In this document: one piece after another, positions 47,033-55,950 of the stretch
Layout: the number at the start of each line of letters is the position of its first letter
Position numbering within the stretch: position 1 is the stretch's first letter
Assembly (NCBI RefSeq): GCF_001424195.1
Contig: NZ_LMOO01000001.1
Location: forward strand, 1,966,812-2,030,811
Source of the DNA: Cellulomonas sp. Leaf334
GTDB taxonomy: Bacteria > Actinomycetota > Actinomycetes > Actinomycetales > Cellulomonadaceae
Length of the DNA: 64,000 nt
Direction of reading: 5' to 3'
The notes under the pieces: generated by a model
Told to the model about the DNA's origin: nothing
Seen by the model: the letters and a program-made list of their open reading frames with translations, nothing else
Database searches by the model: none
Position numbers and translations under genes: made by a program

Positions 47033-50000
47033 ATGAGAACTCGGTTGAAGCACGCGATCGTGGCCGGTGCCACGATCGCGCTCGTCGCGCCCCTGGGCGT
47101 CGCGCTCGTGGCACAGGGGGCGTCCGCCGCCCCCGTGCTGCTCTCCGCGGGCAAGCCCGCCACCGCCAGCAGCTCGAACCAGACCTACGTCGCCGGCAAC
47201 GTCACCGACGGGAACCAGGCCACCTACTGGGAGTCGGCCAACAACGCGTTCCCGCAGTGGGTCCAGGTGGACCTCGGCGCCGCCGCGACCGTCACCGACA
47301 TCACCCTGAAGATCCCCGGCGGCTGGGGTGCCCGGAACGAGACCGTCACGCTCCAGGGCTCGACCGACGGGTCGAGCTTCACGACGCTCAAGGCGTCGGC
47401 GTCCTACGCGTTCACCGGCGGCAACACCGTCGCCGTCGACGTCACCGACACCAGCGCCCGCTACGTGCGCGCCGCCGTCAGCGCCAACACCGGCTGGCCC
47501 GCCGCGCAGCTGTCCGAGGTCGAGGTCTACGGGACCTCCTCGACGCCGCCGGTCGACCCGCCCGAGGGCAGCAACCTCGCGCAGGGCCGCCCGATCACCG
47601 CGACCTCCGTGCAGCAGACCTACGTCGCCGGCAACGCGGTCGACGGCTCGACCGCCACCTACTGGGAGGGTGCGCCCGGCGCCTACCCGTCGAACCTCAC
47701 GGTGTCGCTCGCCGCACAGTCCACGCTGACCGGCGTCGTCGTGAAGCTCAACCCCGACGCCGCCTGGGGCAACCGGACGCAGACGTTCGCGGTCGAGGGC
47801 CGCACGGGCAGCGGTTCGTGGAGCACCCTCAAGGCGTCCGCCGCCTACGTGTTCAGCCCGTCGTCCGGCAACACGGTGACGATCGCCGTCACCGGGTCCG
47901 CGACCGACGTCCGCCTCGTGTTCACCGCGAACACCGGCTCGTCCAACGCGCAGGTCGCCGAGCTGCAGGTGTTCGGCACCACGACGCAGGTGCCGACGAG
48001 CCCCGACCTCCAGGTCGCGCTGACGACGAACCCGATCACGGTGACGCCGACGCAGGCGATCTCCGTCGGCGCCACGATCCGGAACTCCGGCACCGCCGGC
48101 TCGGCCGCCACCACGGCCGTCGTCGCGATCGGCGGCACGACCGTCGGCACGGTGAACGTCCCAGCGCTCGCGGCCGGTGCCCAGACCACGATCACCGTGA
48201 ACGGAGGCACCCGGGCGACCGGCACCTACCCGCTCACCGTCACGGTCGACCCGGCGAACACCGTCGCCGAGTCGAACGAGACCAACAACACGGCGTCCGG
48301 CTCGGTCGTCGTCGCGACCACGCCCACGGGCGACGGTTCCGACCTCGCCGCCGGCCGGCCCGCCACGGCGTCGTCGACCGAGTTCTCGTTCGCCGCCGGC
48401 AACGCGGTCGACGCCGACCCGAACACGTACTGGGAGGGTGCCGGCGGCGCGTACCCGAGCTGGCTCGCCGTGAACCTGGCGTCGCAGTCGACGCTCCAGC
48501 AGGTGGTCGTCGGGGTCCCGCCGGTCGCCGCCTGGGGTGCGCGGACGCAGACGTTCTCGATCGAGGGCCGGGTCGGCACCGGCGCGTGGACGTCGCTGAA
48601 GGCGTCGGCCGCGTACGCGTTCGCTCCCGGCTCCGGCAACAAGGTGACCGTCCCGGTGAGCGGGTCGGCCACGGACGTACGACTGGTCTTCACCGGCAAC
48701 ACCGGTGCGGGCAACGGGCAGGTCTCCGTGCTCCAGGTCGTCGGACTCCCCGCACCCAACCCGGACCTCACGGTCACGGCCGTGACGGCCAGCCCGGCCT
48801 CGCCCGTCGAGACCGCCGCGATCACCCTCTCCGCGACCGTGCGCAACGGCGGGAACCTCGCGTCGGCCGCGACCACGGTGGACCTCACGGTCGACGGGGC
48901 GCGCGTGGACTCGGTGGCCGTGCCCGCGCTCGCGGCCGGGCAGTCCGCCACGGTGAGCAAGGCGATCGGGACGCGGCCCGCAGGGTCGTACACGATCGGC
49001 GCGGTCGTCGACCCCGCCAACGCGGTCGTGGAGCAGAACGAGGCGAACAACGGGTTCAGCAACCCGACCAAGGTCGTCGTGACCGAGGCGCCGGGCCCGG
49101 ACCTGCAGGTCCTCGCCATCGCGTCGAACCCGGCCAACCCGTCTGTGGGGTCGTCGGTGTCGTTCACCGTCACCGTGAAGAACCGGGGGTCGTCGGCCGC
49201 CGCAGCCAGCACCACGCGGCTCGTCGTCGGCAGCACCACGTTGAACGGCGCGACGGGTGCGCTGGCATCACAAAGCACCGCCACCGTCGCGATCAGCGGC
49301 ACGTGGACCGCCGCGACCGGCGGGGCCACGCTGACCGCCACGGCCGACGCGACGAACGCCGTCGCGGAGACCAACGAGAACAACAACACGCTCGCGCAGT
49401 CGATCGTCGTCGGGCGCGGGGCAGCCGTCCCGTACACGTCCTACGAGGCCGAGGCCGGCACCTACACGGGCACGCTGCTCGAGGCCGACGCGCTGCGGAC
49501 GTTCGGGCACACCAACTTCGGCACCGAGTCCTCGGGCCGCAGGTCGGTGCGCCTCACCAACCAGGGTCAGTACGTGCAGCTCACCTCCACCAACGCCACC
49601 AACTCGATCGTCGTGCGGAACTCCATCCCGGACGCGGCCGGCGGAGGCGGTCAGGACGCGACGATCAGCCTGTACGCCAACGGGGCCTTCGTGCAGAAGG
49701 TGATGCTGTCGTCCCGGCACAGCTGGCTGTACGGGACCACCGACCAGCCCGAGGGCCTCACCAACACCCCGGGCGGCGACGCGCGACGGCTGTTCGACGA
49801 GTCCCACGCGCTGCTCGCGCAGTCCTACCCGGCGGGCACCGTGTTCCGGCTGCAGCGCGACGCGGGCGACTCGGCGGCGTTCTACGTCATCGACTCCGTC
49901 GACCTGGAGCAGGTGGCACCGCCGCTGTCGAAGCCCGCGGAGTGCACGTCGATCACCGCCTACGGCGCGGTGCCGAACGACGGGCTGGACGACACCGCGG

Positions 50001-51160
50001 CAATCCAGGCGGCGGTGACGGCGGACCAGAACGGCCAGATCAGCTGCGTCTGGATCCCGCAGGGTCAGTGGCGCCAGGAGAAGAAGATCCTCACCGACGA
50101 CCCGCTCAACCGCGGGATGCACAACCAGGTGGGCATCTCGAACGTGACGATCCGCGGGGCCGGCATGTGGCACTCGCAGCTCTACTCGCTGATCGAGCCG
50201 CAGGACGCGAACACCCTCAACCACCCGCACGAGGGCAACTTCGGGTTCGACATCGACAAGGGCGTCCAGATCTCCGACATCGCCATCTTCGGCTCCGGCC
50301 GGATCCGTGGCGGCGACGGGAACGACGAGGGCGGCGTCGGGCTCAACGGTCGGTTCGGCACGGGCACGAAGATCAGCAACGTGTGGATCGAGCACGCCAA
50401 CGTGGGTGTCTGGGTCGGCCGCGACTACGACAACATCCCCGAGCTCTGGGGACCTGCCGACGGCCTCGAGCTCTCGGGCATGCGCATCCGCAACACCTAC
50501 GCCGACGGGATCAACTTCTCCAACGGCACCCGGAACTCGCGGGTGTTCAACTCGTCGTTCCGCACCACCGGTGACGACGCGCTGGCCATCTGGGCCAACC
50601 CGTACGTCAAGGACCGGACCGCCGACAACGCGCGCGACAACCACTTCGTGAACAACACGATCCAGCTGCCGTGGCGCGCCAACGGGATCGCCATCTACGG
50701 CGGCTCCAACCAGTCGATCGAGAACAACCTCGTCTACGACACCATGAACTACCCGGGCATCATGCTGGCGACCGACCACAGCCCCCTGCCCTTCGGCGGG
50801 ACCACGCTGATCGCCAACAACGGTCTGTACCGGACCGGCGGGGCGTTCTGGAACGAGGACCAGGAGTTCGGGGCCATCACCATCTTCCCGAGCACCCTGG
50901 ACATCACCGGCGTCACCATCCGGGACACCGACATCGACGACTCCACCTACGACGGCATCCAGTTCAAGAACGGCGGCGGCGTCGTGCCGGACGTCCGGAT
51001 CACGAACGTGCGGATCACCAACTCCCGCAACGGTGCCGGCATCCTGGCGATGAGCGGGATCCGCGGCAACGCGATCCTGAGCAACGTGACTCTCTCCGGC
51101 AACGCGGACGGCAACATCGTCACGCAACCGGGCAGCCAGTTCGTCATCACCGGGAACTGA
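47033..51160 (+). CDS. Multidomain secreted GH87 alpha-1,3-glucanase (mycodextranase type)
   Basis: A 1375-aa secreted enzyme. Signal peptide about 1-33 (ends GASAAP). Three discoidin-like (F5/8 C) domains follow (about 35-175, 183-318, 436-575; each with a YVAGN-type segment, TYWE, and a C-terminal LQVFG strand). Three CARDB domains occupy about 325-430, 578-685 and 688-795 (VTVDPANTVAESNETNN type repeats). A CBM6/35-like domain (YTSYEAEAGTYTG) spans about 800-960. The catalytic GH87 parallel beta-helix starts with SITAYGAVPNDGLDDTAAIQAAV near 966 and carries Asp pair TTGDDALAIW near 1181. It should cleave alpha-1,3-linked glucan such as fungal wall glucan or mutan. Confidence 0.88.
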   Translation: MRTRLKHAIVAGATIALVAPLGVALVAQGASAAPVLLSAGKPATASSSNQTYVAGNVTDGNQATYWESANNAFPQWVQVDLGAAATVTDITLKIPGGWGARNETVTLQGSTDGSSFTTLKASASYAFTGGNTVAVDVTDTSARYVRAAVSANTGWPAAQLSEVEVYGTSSTPPVDPPEGSNLAQGRPITATSVQQTYVAGNAVDGSTATYWEGAPGAYPSNLTVSLAAQSTLTGVVVKLNPDAAWGNRTQTFAVEGRTGSGSWSTLKASAAYVFSPSSGNTVTIAVTGSATDVRLVFTANTGSSNAQVAELQVFGTTTQVPTSPDLQVALTTNPITVTPTQAISVGATIRNSGTAGSAATTAVVAIGGTTVGTVNVPALAAGAQTTITVNGGTRATGTYPLTVTVDPANTVAESNETNNTASGSVVVATTPTGDGSDLAAGRPATASSTEFSFAAGNAVDADPNTYWEGAGGAYPSWLAVNLASQSTLQQVVVGVPPVAAWGARTQTFSIEGRVGTGAWTSLKASAAYAFAPGSGNKVTVPVSGSATDVRLVFTGNTGAGNGQVSVLQVVGLPAPNPDLTVTAVTASPASPVETAAITLSATVRNGGNLASAATTVDLTVDGARVDSVAVPALAAGQSATVSKAIGTRPAGSYTIGAVVDPANAVVEQNEANNGFSNPTKVVVTEAPGPDLQVLAIASNPANPSVGSSVSFTVTVKNRGSSAAAASTTRLVVGSTTLNGATGALASQSTATVAISGTWTAATGGATLTATADATNAVAETNENNNTLAQSIVVGRGAAVPYTSYEAEAGTYTGTLLEADALRTFGHTNFGTESSGRRSVRLTNQGQYVQLTSTNATNSIVVRNSIPDAAGGGGQDATISLYANGAFVQKVMLSSRHSWLYGTTDQPEGLTNTPGGDARRLFDESHALLAQSYPAGTVFRLQRDAGDSAAFYVIDSVDLEQVAPPLSKPAECTSITAYGAVPNDGLDDTAAIQAAVTADQNGQISCVWIPQGQWRQEKKILTDDPLNRGMHNQVGISNVTIRGAGMWHSQLYSLIEPQDANTLNHPHEGNFGFDIDKGVQISDIAIFGSGRIRGGDGNDEGGVGLNGRFGTGTKISNVWIEHANVGVWVGRDYDNIPELWGPADGLELSGMRIRNTYADGINFSNGTRNSRVFNSSFRTTGDDALAIWANPYVKDRTADNARDNHFVNNTIQLPWRANGIAIYGGSNQSIENNLVYDTMNYPGIMLATDHSPLPFGGTTLIANNGLYRTGGAFWNEDQEFGAITIFPSTLDITGVTIRDTDIDDSTYDGIQFKNGGGVVPDVRITNVRITNSRNGAGILAMSGIRGNAILSNVTLSGNADGNIVTQPGSQFVITGN

Positions 51161-51168
51161 CCTGAGCC

Positions 51169-51221
51169 GACCCTGCCATGAGTGACGTCTGGGACTGCGT
51201 CGCGTCACTCATGGCAGGGTC
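51169..51221. terminator. Strong bidirectional terminator hairpin
   Basis: A perfect 19-bp stem (GACCCTGCCATGAGTGACG with its complement at 51203-51221) and a 15-nt loop lie between the convergent GH87 gene and the DUF1905 gene, 8 bp after the GH87 stop. Ideal for stopping both transcripts. Confidence 0.75.
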
Positions 51222-51225
51222 CTCG

Positions 51226-51495
51226 TCAGGTCGTGCGGTCCAGCAGTCGGACCTCCACCACCTCGCCCGCCTCGCTCTTGCCGATCGTCGTGCAGAGGGC
51301 CTTGCGCAGCGGGAGCCAGTGCGGCCCGGTGCCCGACGGCATGAGGGTCGCGGCGAACTCGTGGCCGTCGAGCGTGCCGGTGACCTTGACCGCCTTGCGG
51401 GTGCCGAGCAGCTCCGCGGAGCCGTCGAGCTCCAGGTAGGTGGCGAAGGCTCCGTCCTTGCGGATGGGTGCGGTGAACGTGGCGTCGAGACTCAT
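51226..51495 (-). CDS. DUF1905 domain protein
   Basis: An 89-aa DUF1905 protein: SLDATFTAPIRKDGAFATYLELDGSAELLG, KVTGTLDGHEFAATLMPSGTGPHWLPLRKAL and a basic end. The ATG at 51495 overlaps the preceding hydrolase stop (ATGA) and is coupled to it. It resembles in outline the DUF1905 at 5043-5333, though the two are only distantly alike. Unknown function. Confidence 0.78.
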   Translation of the reverse strand: MSLDATFTAPIRKDGAFATYLELDGSAELLGTRKAVKVTGTLDGHEFAATLMPSGTGPHWLPLRKALCTTIGKSEAGEVVEVRLLDRTT

Positions 51496-52310
51496 GCGCC
51501 CAGGATCTCGCGCAGCCGGACCGCGAACGCCTCCGGCTGCTCGGCGAAGCCGATGTGGTCGCCGGGGAACAGCGTCGGCTCGATGCCGAGCAGGTCTGCC
51601 AGCGCACGCGACGTCCGGTCGCACAGCTCGCCGGTCGACTCCTCGCCGATGCCGACGACGATCCTCGTGGGTGTCGCCGTCAGCGTGGCGACGTCCGGCC
51701 GGAACCGCACGGTGTGCCGGAGCATGTGCGCGAACTGGAAGTGCTCGTCGAGGGCGTCCTGGCCCTCGCGCGGCGTACCGAAGTACAGCTCGAACACCTC
51801 GTCGGGCATCTGCAGGTTGCCGATGTCCATGAACTGCCGCCACGCCGAGCGGGTGTCACCGGTCAGGTAGGTGGCGATCATCTGCTCGGTCTTCTCGTAC
51901 AGGTCGGCGTGGTCGGGGAGGAGCTCGTCGAGGGGCGGCTCGTGCGGGATGGCCGTGTGCACCAGGTGAGGGTGGCGCTCGACGAGGGACAGGACGGTGA
52001 CGGCACCGCCCGACGAGCCCAGGACCGTCGCGGGGCCGGCGTCGACGTGCCGCAGCAGCGCCGCCAGGTCGTCCGCACGCTCGACGGGGGTCGAGTCACG
52101 GTCGGGGTGGTCCACCGAGCTGCGGTTGATGCCGCGGGGGTCGGTGGTCAGGACGGTGTGGTCGGTGGCGAGCAGGTCCGCCAGCGGGGCGAACGCGGTC
52201 GCGTCCATGGGGGCGCCGACGAGGGCGATCAGCGGGCCGGCGCCGCGCAGCTCGTAGTGCAGGCGGGCGCCGGGGACGTCGAGAGTCGTGGCGGTGGTCT
52301 GGGTGGTCAT
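51492..52310 (-). CDS. Alpha/beta hydrolase
   Basis: A 272-aa alpha/beta hydrolase. Nucleophile elbow GSSGGAVT near residue 97; catalytic His in PGDHIGFAEQPEAF near 258; acid in GIGEEST near 230. The ATG at 52310 has GGAGGACCC directly upstream; an earlier in-frame start would lie in the divergent promoter. Substrate is unknown. It is divergent from the ECF sigma factor gene and coupled to a DUF1905 gene, so they may form one regulated pair with the sigma factor. Confidence 0.83.
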   Translation of the reverse strand: MTTQTTATTLDVPGARLHYELRGAGPLIALVGAPMDATAFAPLADLLATDHTVLTTDPRGINRSSVDHPDRDSTPVERADDLAALLRHVDAGPATVLGSSGGAVTVLSLVERHPHLVHTAIPHEPPLDELLPDHADLYEKTEQMIATYLTGDTRSAWRQFMDIGNLQMPDEVFELYFGTPREGQDALDEHFQFAHMLRHTVRFRPDVATLTATPTRIVVGIGEESTGELCDRTSRALADLLGIEPTLFPGDHIGFAEQPEAFAVRLREILGA

Positions 52311-52372
52311 GGGTCCTCCTGGGGTGATGGTGTCAGGAGTAGGACTTGCGCCGCGGGGCAGAATCATCGGTC

Positions 52373-53311
52373 ATGACGGACCTGTCCGAGGTCGATGCCT
52401 TCACCGAACGGCTCGCGCCCCTGCGCGGCGAGCTCCACGCGCACTGCTACCGCATGCTCGGCTCCGTGCACGACGCCGACGACGCCCTCCAGGATGCGCT
52501 GCTGCGGGCGTGGCGCGCGATGGACGACTTCGAGGGGCGCAGCTCGCTGCGGTCGTGGCTCTACCGGATCGCCACCAACGCCTGCCTCGACCTCGTCGCG
52601 CAGCGCGGCCGCCGTGCGCTGCCCGTCGACCTCGGGCCGTCGAGCGAGCACGCCGTCGTCGGCGACGCCCCGCTGACCGACGTCGCCTGGCTCAGCCCGT
52701 ACCCCGACGCGCGCTACGAGCAGCGGGAGTCCGTCGAGCTCGCGTTCGTCGCCGCGCTGCAGCACCTGCCCGGCAACCAGCGGGCCGCCCTCCTGCTGTT
52801 CGAGGTCCTGGGCTTCTCCGCCGCCGAGATCGCCACCTGGATGGACACGACGACCGCCTCGGTGAACAGCGCCCTGCAGCGCGCGCGGGCGACCGTCGCG
52901 GAGAAGGTGCCGCCGCGGGACGCGGTCCCGGCTGCCGACGGGCGCGTCCGCGAGGTCGTCGCCGGGTACTCCTCGGCCCTGGAGCGCGGCGACGTGGACC
53001 TGCTGCTCTCGCTGCTGACCGAGGACGTCACGTGGTCGATGCCGCCGCTGCCGCACTGGTACCGGGGGCGCGCGGCCGTGACGGAGTTCGCGACGACGAT
53101 CGCGTTCACCTGCGGCTCGTGGCGGCACGTCCCGACGAGCGCGAACGGCCAGCCGGCCGTGGCGTCCTACCTGCGCGCGCCCGGCGACGACGTGCACCAC
53201 GCCTGGTCGATCGACGTGCTCACGTTCCGGGGCGGCCAGGTCGCCGGCCTGACGGCGTTCATCGGTGCCGAGCACTTCGAGGCGTTCGGCCTGCCCGTGC
53301 AGATGCCGTGA
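52373..53311 (+). CDS. ECF sigma factor with SnoaL-like C-terminal domain
   Basis: A 312-aa ECF-type sigma factor. Region 2 is HAHCYRMLGSVHDADDALQDALLRAWRAMDDF, region 4 is ALQHLPGNQRAALLLFEVLGFSAAEIATWMDTTTASVNSALQRARATV, and a SnoaL-like domain of about 110 residues follows (LLLSLLTEDVTWSMPPLPHWYRGRAAV). SnoaL-tailed ECF factors are regulated in cis without a dedicated anti-sigma factor; no anti-sigma gene is seen here. It may drive its divergent neighbour, the hydrolase at 51492. Confidence 0.88.
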   Translation: MTDLSEVDAFTERLAPLRGELHAHCYRMLGSVHDADDALQDALLRAWRAMDDFEGRSSLRSWLYRIATNACLDLVAQRGRRALPVDLGPSSEHAVVGDAPLTDVAWLSPYPDARYEQRESVELAFVAALQHLPGNQRAALLLFEVLGFSAAEIATWMDTTTASVNSALQRARATVAEKVPPRDAVPAADGRVREVVAGYSSALERGDVDLLLSLLTEDVTWSMPPLPHWYRGRAAVTEFATTIAFTCGSWRHVPTSANGQPAVASYLRAPGDDVHHAWSIDVLTFRGGQVAGLTAFIGAEHFEAFGLPVQMP

Positions 53312-53413
53312 CGGGGACCCTGCGTCCCTGACCCGTCCGGGTGACCGCGGGCTGCTCGGACGTGCTCCGGCTCAGGTCGGCCCTACTGTCGAGCGCGACG
53401 GAGGAGGCGCACG

Positions 53414-53809
53414 ATGTTCCTGGCCACCGTCGTGGTGCTCGTCGTCGTCGGGATCTGGCTCGGCGCGCGACTGCTGCGGTCGCGCGCCCAGGAGCGGCGC
53501 CGTCGGCACGGTCGGCCGCCGATGTCGCTGGTCGAGGAGCTGCGCTGGCTGCTGCTCCTCCTGCTCCCCTGGGGGTTGCTGCTGGCGACCGGACGGTTCG
53601 CGATCGTCCGCAGCTGCTACGAGGACCTTACCAACGCCGAGCTCGCCGTGGACGTCAGCGCCGACGAGTTCTGCGACGCGATGCTCCGGGACTACTTCCC
53701 CCGCACCGTGGTCGCGGTCTCGGTGGTCGTCGCGGTCGTCGCGCTCACCTGGACGGTGACGGTGCTCCTGCTCCGCGCGGCCGAGGGGCGCCGCGCACCC
53801 GTCAGCTGA
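53414..53809 (+). CDS. Small membrane protein, unknown
   Basis: A 131-aa protein with three predicted membrane helices: MFLATVVVLVVVGIWLGARLL, LLLLLLPWGLLLATGRFAIV near 47-66 and FPRTVVAVSVVVAVVALTWTVTVLLL near 95-120. Between helices 1 and 2 lies a cytosolic Arg cluster, and between 2 and 3 an acidic loop with one Cys. Not recognised. GGAGGAGG lies upstream of the ATG, so it is translated efficiently. Confidence 0.75.
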   Translation: MFLATVVVLVVVGIWLGARLLRSRAQERRRRHGRPPMSLVEELRWLLLLLLPWGLLLATGRFAIVRSCYEDLTNAELAVDVSADEFCDAMLRDYFPRTVVAVSVVVAVVALTWTVTVLLLRAAEGRRAPVS

Positions 53810-53845
53810 CGTCGCGGCGCCGGGGCTCGTCGGTCAGGGCACGAC

Positions 53846-53884
53846 GGCGCCCGCCGCCCCCCGGAGGGGAGGACGGCGGGCGCC
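53846..53884. terminator. Bidirectional terminator before the LPMO gene
   Basis: An 11-bp perfect stem, GGCGCCCGCCG and CGGCGGGCGCC, with a 17-nt loop lies between the convergent small membrane gene (stop 53809) and the LPMO gene (stop 53898), so it can serve both strands. Confidence 0.7.
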
Positions 53885-53897
53885 AGGCCGTGCTGGG

Positions 53898-54968
53898 TCA
53901 GTGCGTCCCGCACACCGCCGTCAGGCCGGTGGTGCTCCCGCTGGCGATGAAGCCGGCGGTCGCCGTGCCTCCCGCGGGCACCGCGCTGTTCCACGCGGCA
54001 CTCGTGATGGTGTTGGCGCCCGAGAGGGAGCCGTTCCACGCCTGGGAGAGCGTCGCCCCGGCGACTGCCGTGTGCCAGCCGGTCAACGCGGTCGAGCCGG
54101 CCTTCACGGTGACCTCACCGACGAAGCCACCGCTCCAGCTGTTGACCACCTTGACGGTCGCGGTGCAGGCACCGGTGCCGCCCGTCGGGGTCGGGGTGGG
54201 GGTCGACGTCACCGTGGGGGTGGGCGTCGGGGTCGACGTCACCGTCGGGGTCGGCGTCGGCGTGGAGGTCACGGTCGGCGTCGGGGTGGGGGTCGGCGTC
54301 GTGTTGCCGCCACCGATGTTGATGTCGCTGCACAGGTAGTACGGCTGGTCCGTGTGGCTGGCCTGCCAGATCGTGTACAGGACCGCCCGACCGCTGCGGC
54401 CGGACAGGTTCACGTCCGTCTGGTAGAGGCCCGTCGTGCCGTAGCGGCCGGTCTCCTTGACCAGGTCGAGGTCGTCCCAGCCGATCGACTGGGTGGTCGG
54501 GTCGAAGCCGGCCTTCGTGACGTAGATGCGCAGGTAGTCGGCACCGTGCTTCGCCGAGTCGGTCAGCGTGAGGGTGAAGGACGTCGGGACGCCCTTGGCC
54601 ACCCAGGGGCCGACCTCGTCCAGCGAGTTGTACCGGCCGCCCTCGGTGCGTCCGCCGGAGCAGAGCTGGCCGTCCGGGATGAGCTCTTCATGCCGTCCAC
54701 CGATGCCCTCGTGGTACAGCCCGTTCCAGTTCCACATGGTGTTGGGGTTGGCCTTCCAGGCCTGCCAGCACATGGGGTCCTTCTGCTCCATGGTCGGGTC
54801 GAGGTGGTTGCTGCCCCACCGCTCCCAGCACCCGTAGTTGCGCGTGGGCGGGTCGGTGACCGAGCCGTGGGCAGAGGCGGGCTGGGAGGTGACGACCGCG
54901 GCCACCAGCGCCATGGTGACCGCGAGGAGCGCGGTGACCAACGTGCGAGGTCGTGCTCGGACTGACAT
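53898..54968 (-). CDS. AA10 lytic polysaccharide monooxygenase with CBM2
   Basis: A 356-aa secreted copper enzyme. Signal peptide 1-33 is cut at ASA-HGS, exposing His34, which with His141 in KHGADYLRIYVTK forms the histidine brace. An AA10 core follows to about 222 (GWDDLDLV and SGRSGRAVLYTIW are typical), ending PYYLCSDI, where the axial residue may be Tyr rather than Phe. A Thr/Pro linker with a near-perfect 10-residue repeat (TPTPTPTVTS) leads to a CBM2 (about 267-356, NSWSGGFVGEVTV, ALTGWHT, AWNGSLSG). It should cut cellulose or chitin oxidatively. A LacI-type operator (55019-55044) lies upstream. Confidence 0.92.
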   Translation of the reverse strand: MSVRARPRTLVTALLAVTMALVAAVVTSQPASAHGSVTDPPTRNYGCWERWGSNHLDPTMEQKDPMCWQAWKANPNTMWNWNGLYHEGIGGRHEELIPDGQLCSGGRTEGGRYNSLDEVGPWVAKGVPTSFTLTLTDSAKHGADYLRIYVTKAGFDPTTQSIGWDDLDLVKETGRYGTTGLYQTDVNLSGRSGRAVLYTIWQASHTDQPYYLCSDINIGGGNTTPTPTPTPTVTSTPTPTPTVTSTPTPTPTVTSTPTPTPTGGTGACTATVKVVNSWSGGFVGEVTVKAGSTALTGWHTAVAGATLSQAWNGSLSGANTITSAAWNSAVPAGGTATAGFIASGSTTGLTAVCGTH

Positions 54969-55018
54969 GGGGTATCCCCTTCTCGAAGACGTCGACGTTG
55001 ACCCCCCGGGAGCGCCCT

Positions 55019-55044
55019 CCGTCAGGCAAACGCTTGCCTGACGG
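55019..55044 (-). promoter_or_regulatory. LacI-type operator upstream of LPMO gene
   Basis: A 26-bp perfect palindrome centred on AAACGCTT: 11-bp arms (CCGTCAGGCAA and its complement) around ACGC. The centre AANCGNTT is the LacI-family hallmark. It lies 51 bp before the LPMO start on the minus strand, so a LacI-type repressor probably controls the enzyme in response to cello- or chito-oligosaccharides. Confidence 0.75.
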
Positions 55045-55107
55045 CTGAGCGGGGGCGTCCGTCCACCCTCACGACGAGCACGCGCGATGACCAGGCACCG
55101 AAGCGAT

Positions 55108-55950
55108 TCACCTGTCCGTGGCGTCGACTTTCGACAGGAGCCAGTCGAGGGCGTCGGTCGCGGCGTGCAGCACCGAGACGTGCCCGTCGCCGGGGCGCAG
55201 CCAGAGCTCCGCCGACGGGATGCGTTCCGCCAGCCAGCGTGCGTGGCTGCTGGGCACCACGCGGTCCGCGTCGCCGTGCAGGAGGAGCACCGGCGCAGTG
55301 ATGGCGGCGGGGTCGAAGCCCCAGGGCGCGACGTAGGCGAGGTCGTCGTCGACCATCCCGCCGATGCCGTCTGCCAGCGCCTCGCCCGCGATCCGGCCGA
55401 GCCAGCCCCAGTCGCCCTCCAGCGCCGCGTGGTCGGTCGGCGTGAACATCGACGGGTCGTACTCGCTGGTGGTCAGCACGTGCTCGAGCGCGCTGCGGCC
55501 CTCGACGGCGGCGCGCAGCTCGGCGGTGCCGGCCGGGTTGATGCCTGTGTACCAGTCCAGGCCGTCGGCGGGGTACGGCGCGAGTCCCGACCCGCTGACG
55601 GCGGCGACGACCCGGTCCCCGAGCAGGGCAGCGCAGGCCAGGGCGTGGGGTCCGCCGCCGGAGTGGCCGAGGACCGCGAACCGGCTGAGGCCGAGGGCGT
55701 CGGCGATCGCCGCCACGTCTCCCGCGGCCGACGCGATGTCGCGGCCGGGGTGCGGGGTCGAGCCGCCGTAGCCGGGGCGGTCGTAGGACACCCAGCGGAT
55801 GCGACGTGCGGCGCTCGCGGGCAGCAGAGGTTCGGGCGGGGTGCCGACGTTGGGGGTCCCGTGGTGCCAGACGACGGTGAGCACGGGGTCGTCGACGGGG
55901 ACGTCGTAGGTGCGCAGCGTCCGGCCGTCGGGCGAGGTCACCTCGATCAT
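55108..55950 (-). CDS. Alpha/beta hydrolase (lactonase/epoxide-hydrolase-like)
   Basis: A 280-aa alpha/beta hydrolase. The oxyanion region is HHGTPNVG, the nucleophile Ser is in GHSGGGPHAL near residue 98, the acid in LHGDADRVVP near 230, and the His in DGHVSVLH near 260. The four-residue helical cap region GLDWYTGINPAG ... is unusual for a simple esterase. The ATG at 55950 overlaps the stop of the MarR gene by 4 bp, and both are read from the same minus-strand promoter. Confidence 0.85.
   Translation of the reverse strand: MIEVTSPDGRTLRTYDVPVDDPVLTVVWHHGTPNVGTPPEPLLPASAARRIRWVSYDRPGYGGSTPHPGRDIASAAGDVAAIADALGLSRFAVLGHSGGGPHALACAALLGDRVVAAVSGSGLAPYPADGLDWYTGINPAGTAELRAAVEGRSALEHVLTTSEYDPSMFTPTDHAALEGDWGWLGRIAGEALADGIGGMVDDDLAYVAPWGFDPAAITAPVLLLHGDADRVVPSSHARWLAERIPSAELWLRPGDGHVSVLHAATDALDWLLSKVDATDR

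Noticed and set aside
46831..50574. A long plus-strand frame within the GH87 gene region
   Set aside because: It is a shifted frame of the GH87 gene with Arg-rich low-complexity translation; the frame from 47033 has signal peptide and domains.
54180..54310. Periodic repeats that could look like a CRISPR array
   Set aside because: They are in-frame Thr/Pro linker repeats of the LPMO with no unique spacers.
55008..55021. A CelR-like site (GGGAGCGC...) beside the LPMO operator
   Set aside because: It resembles the Thermobifida CelR box only imperfectly, with an extra base in one half, while the nearby AAACGCTT palindrome is perfect.
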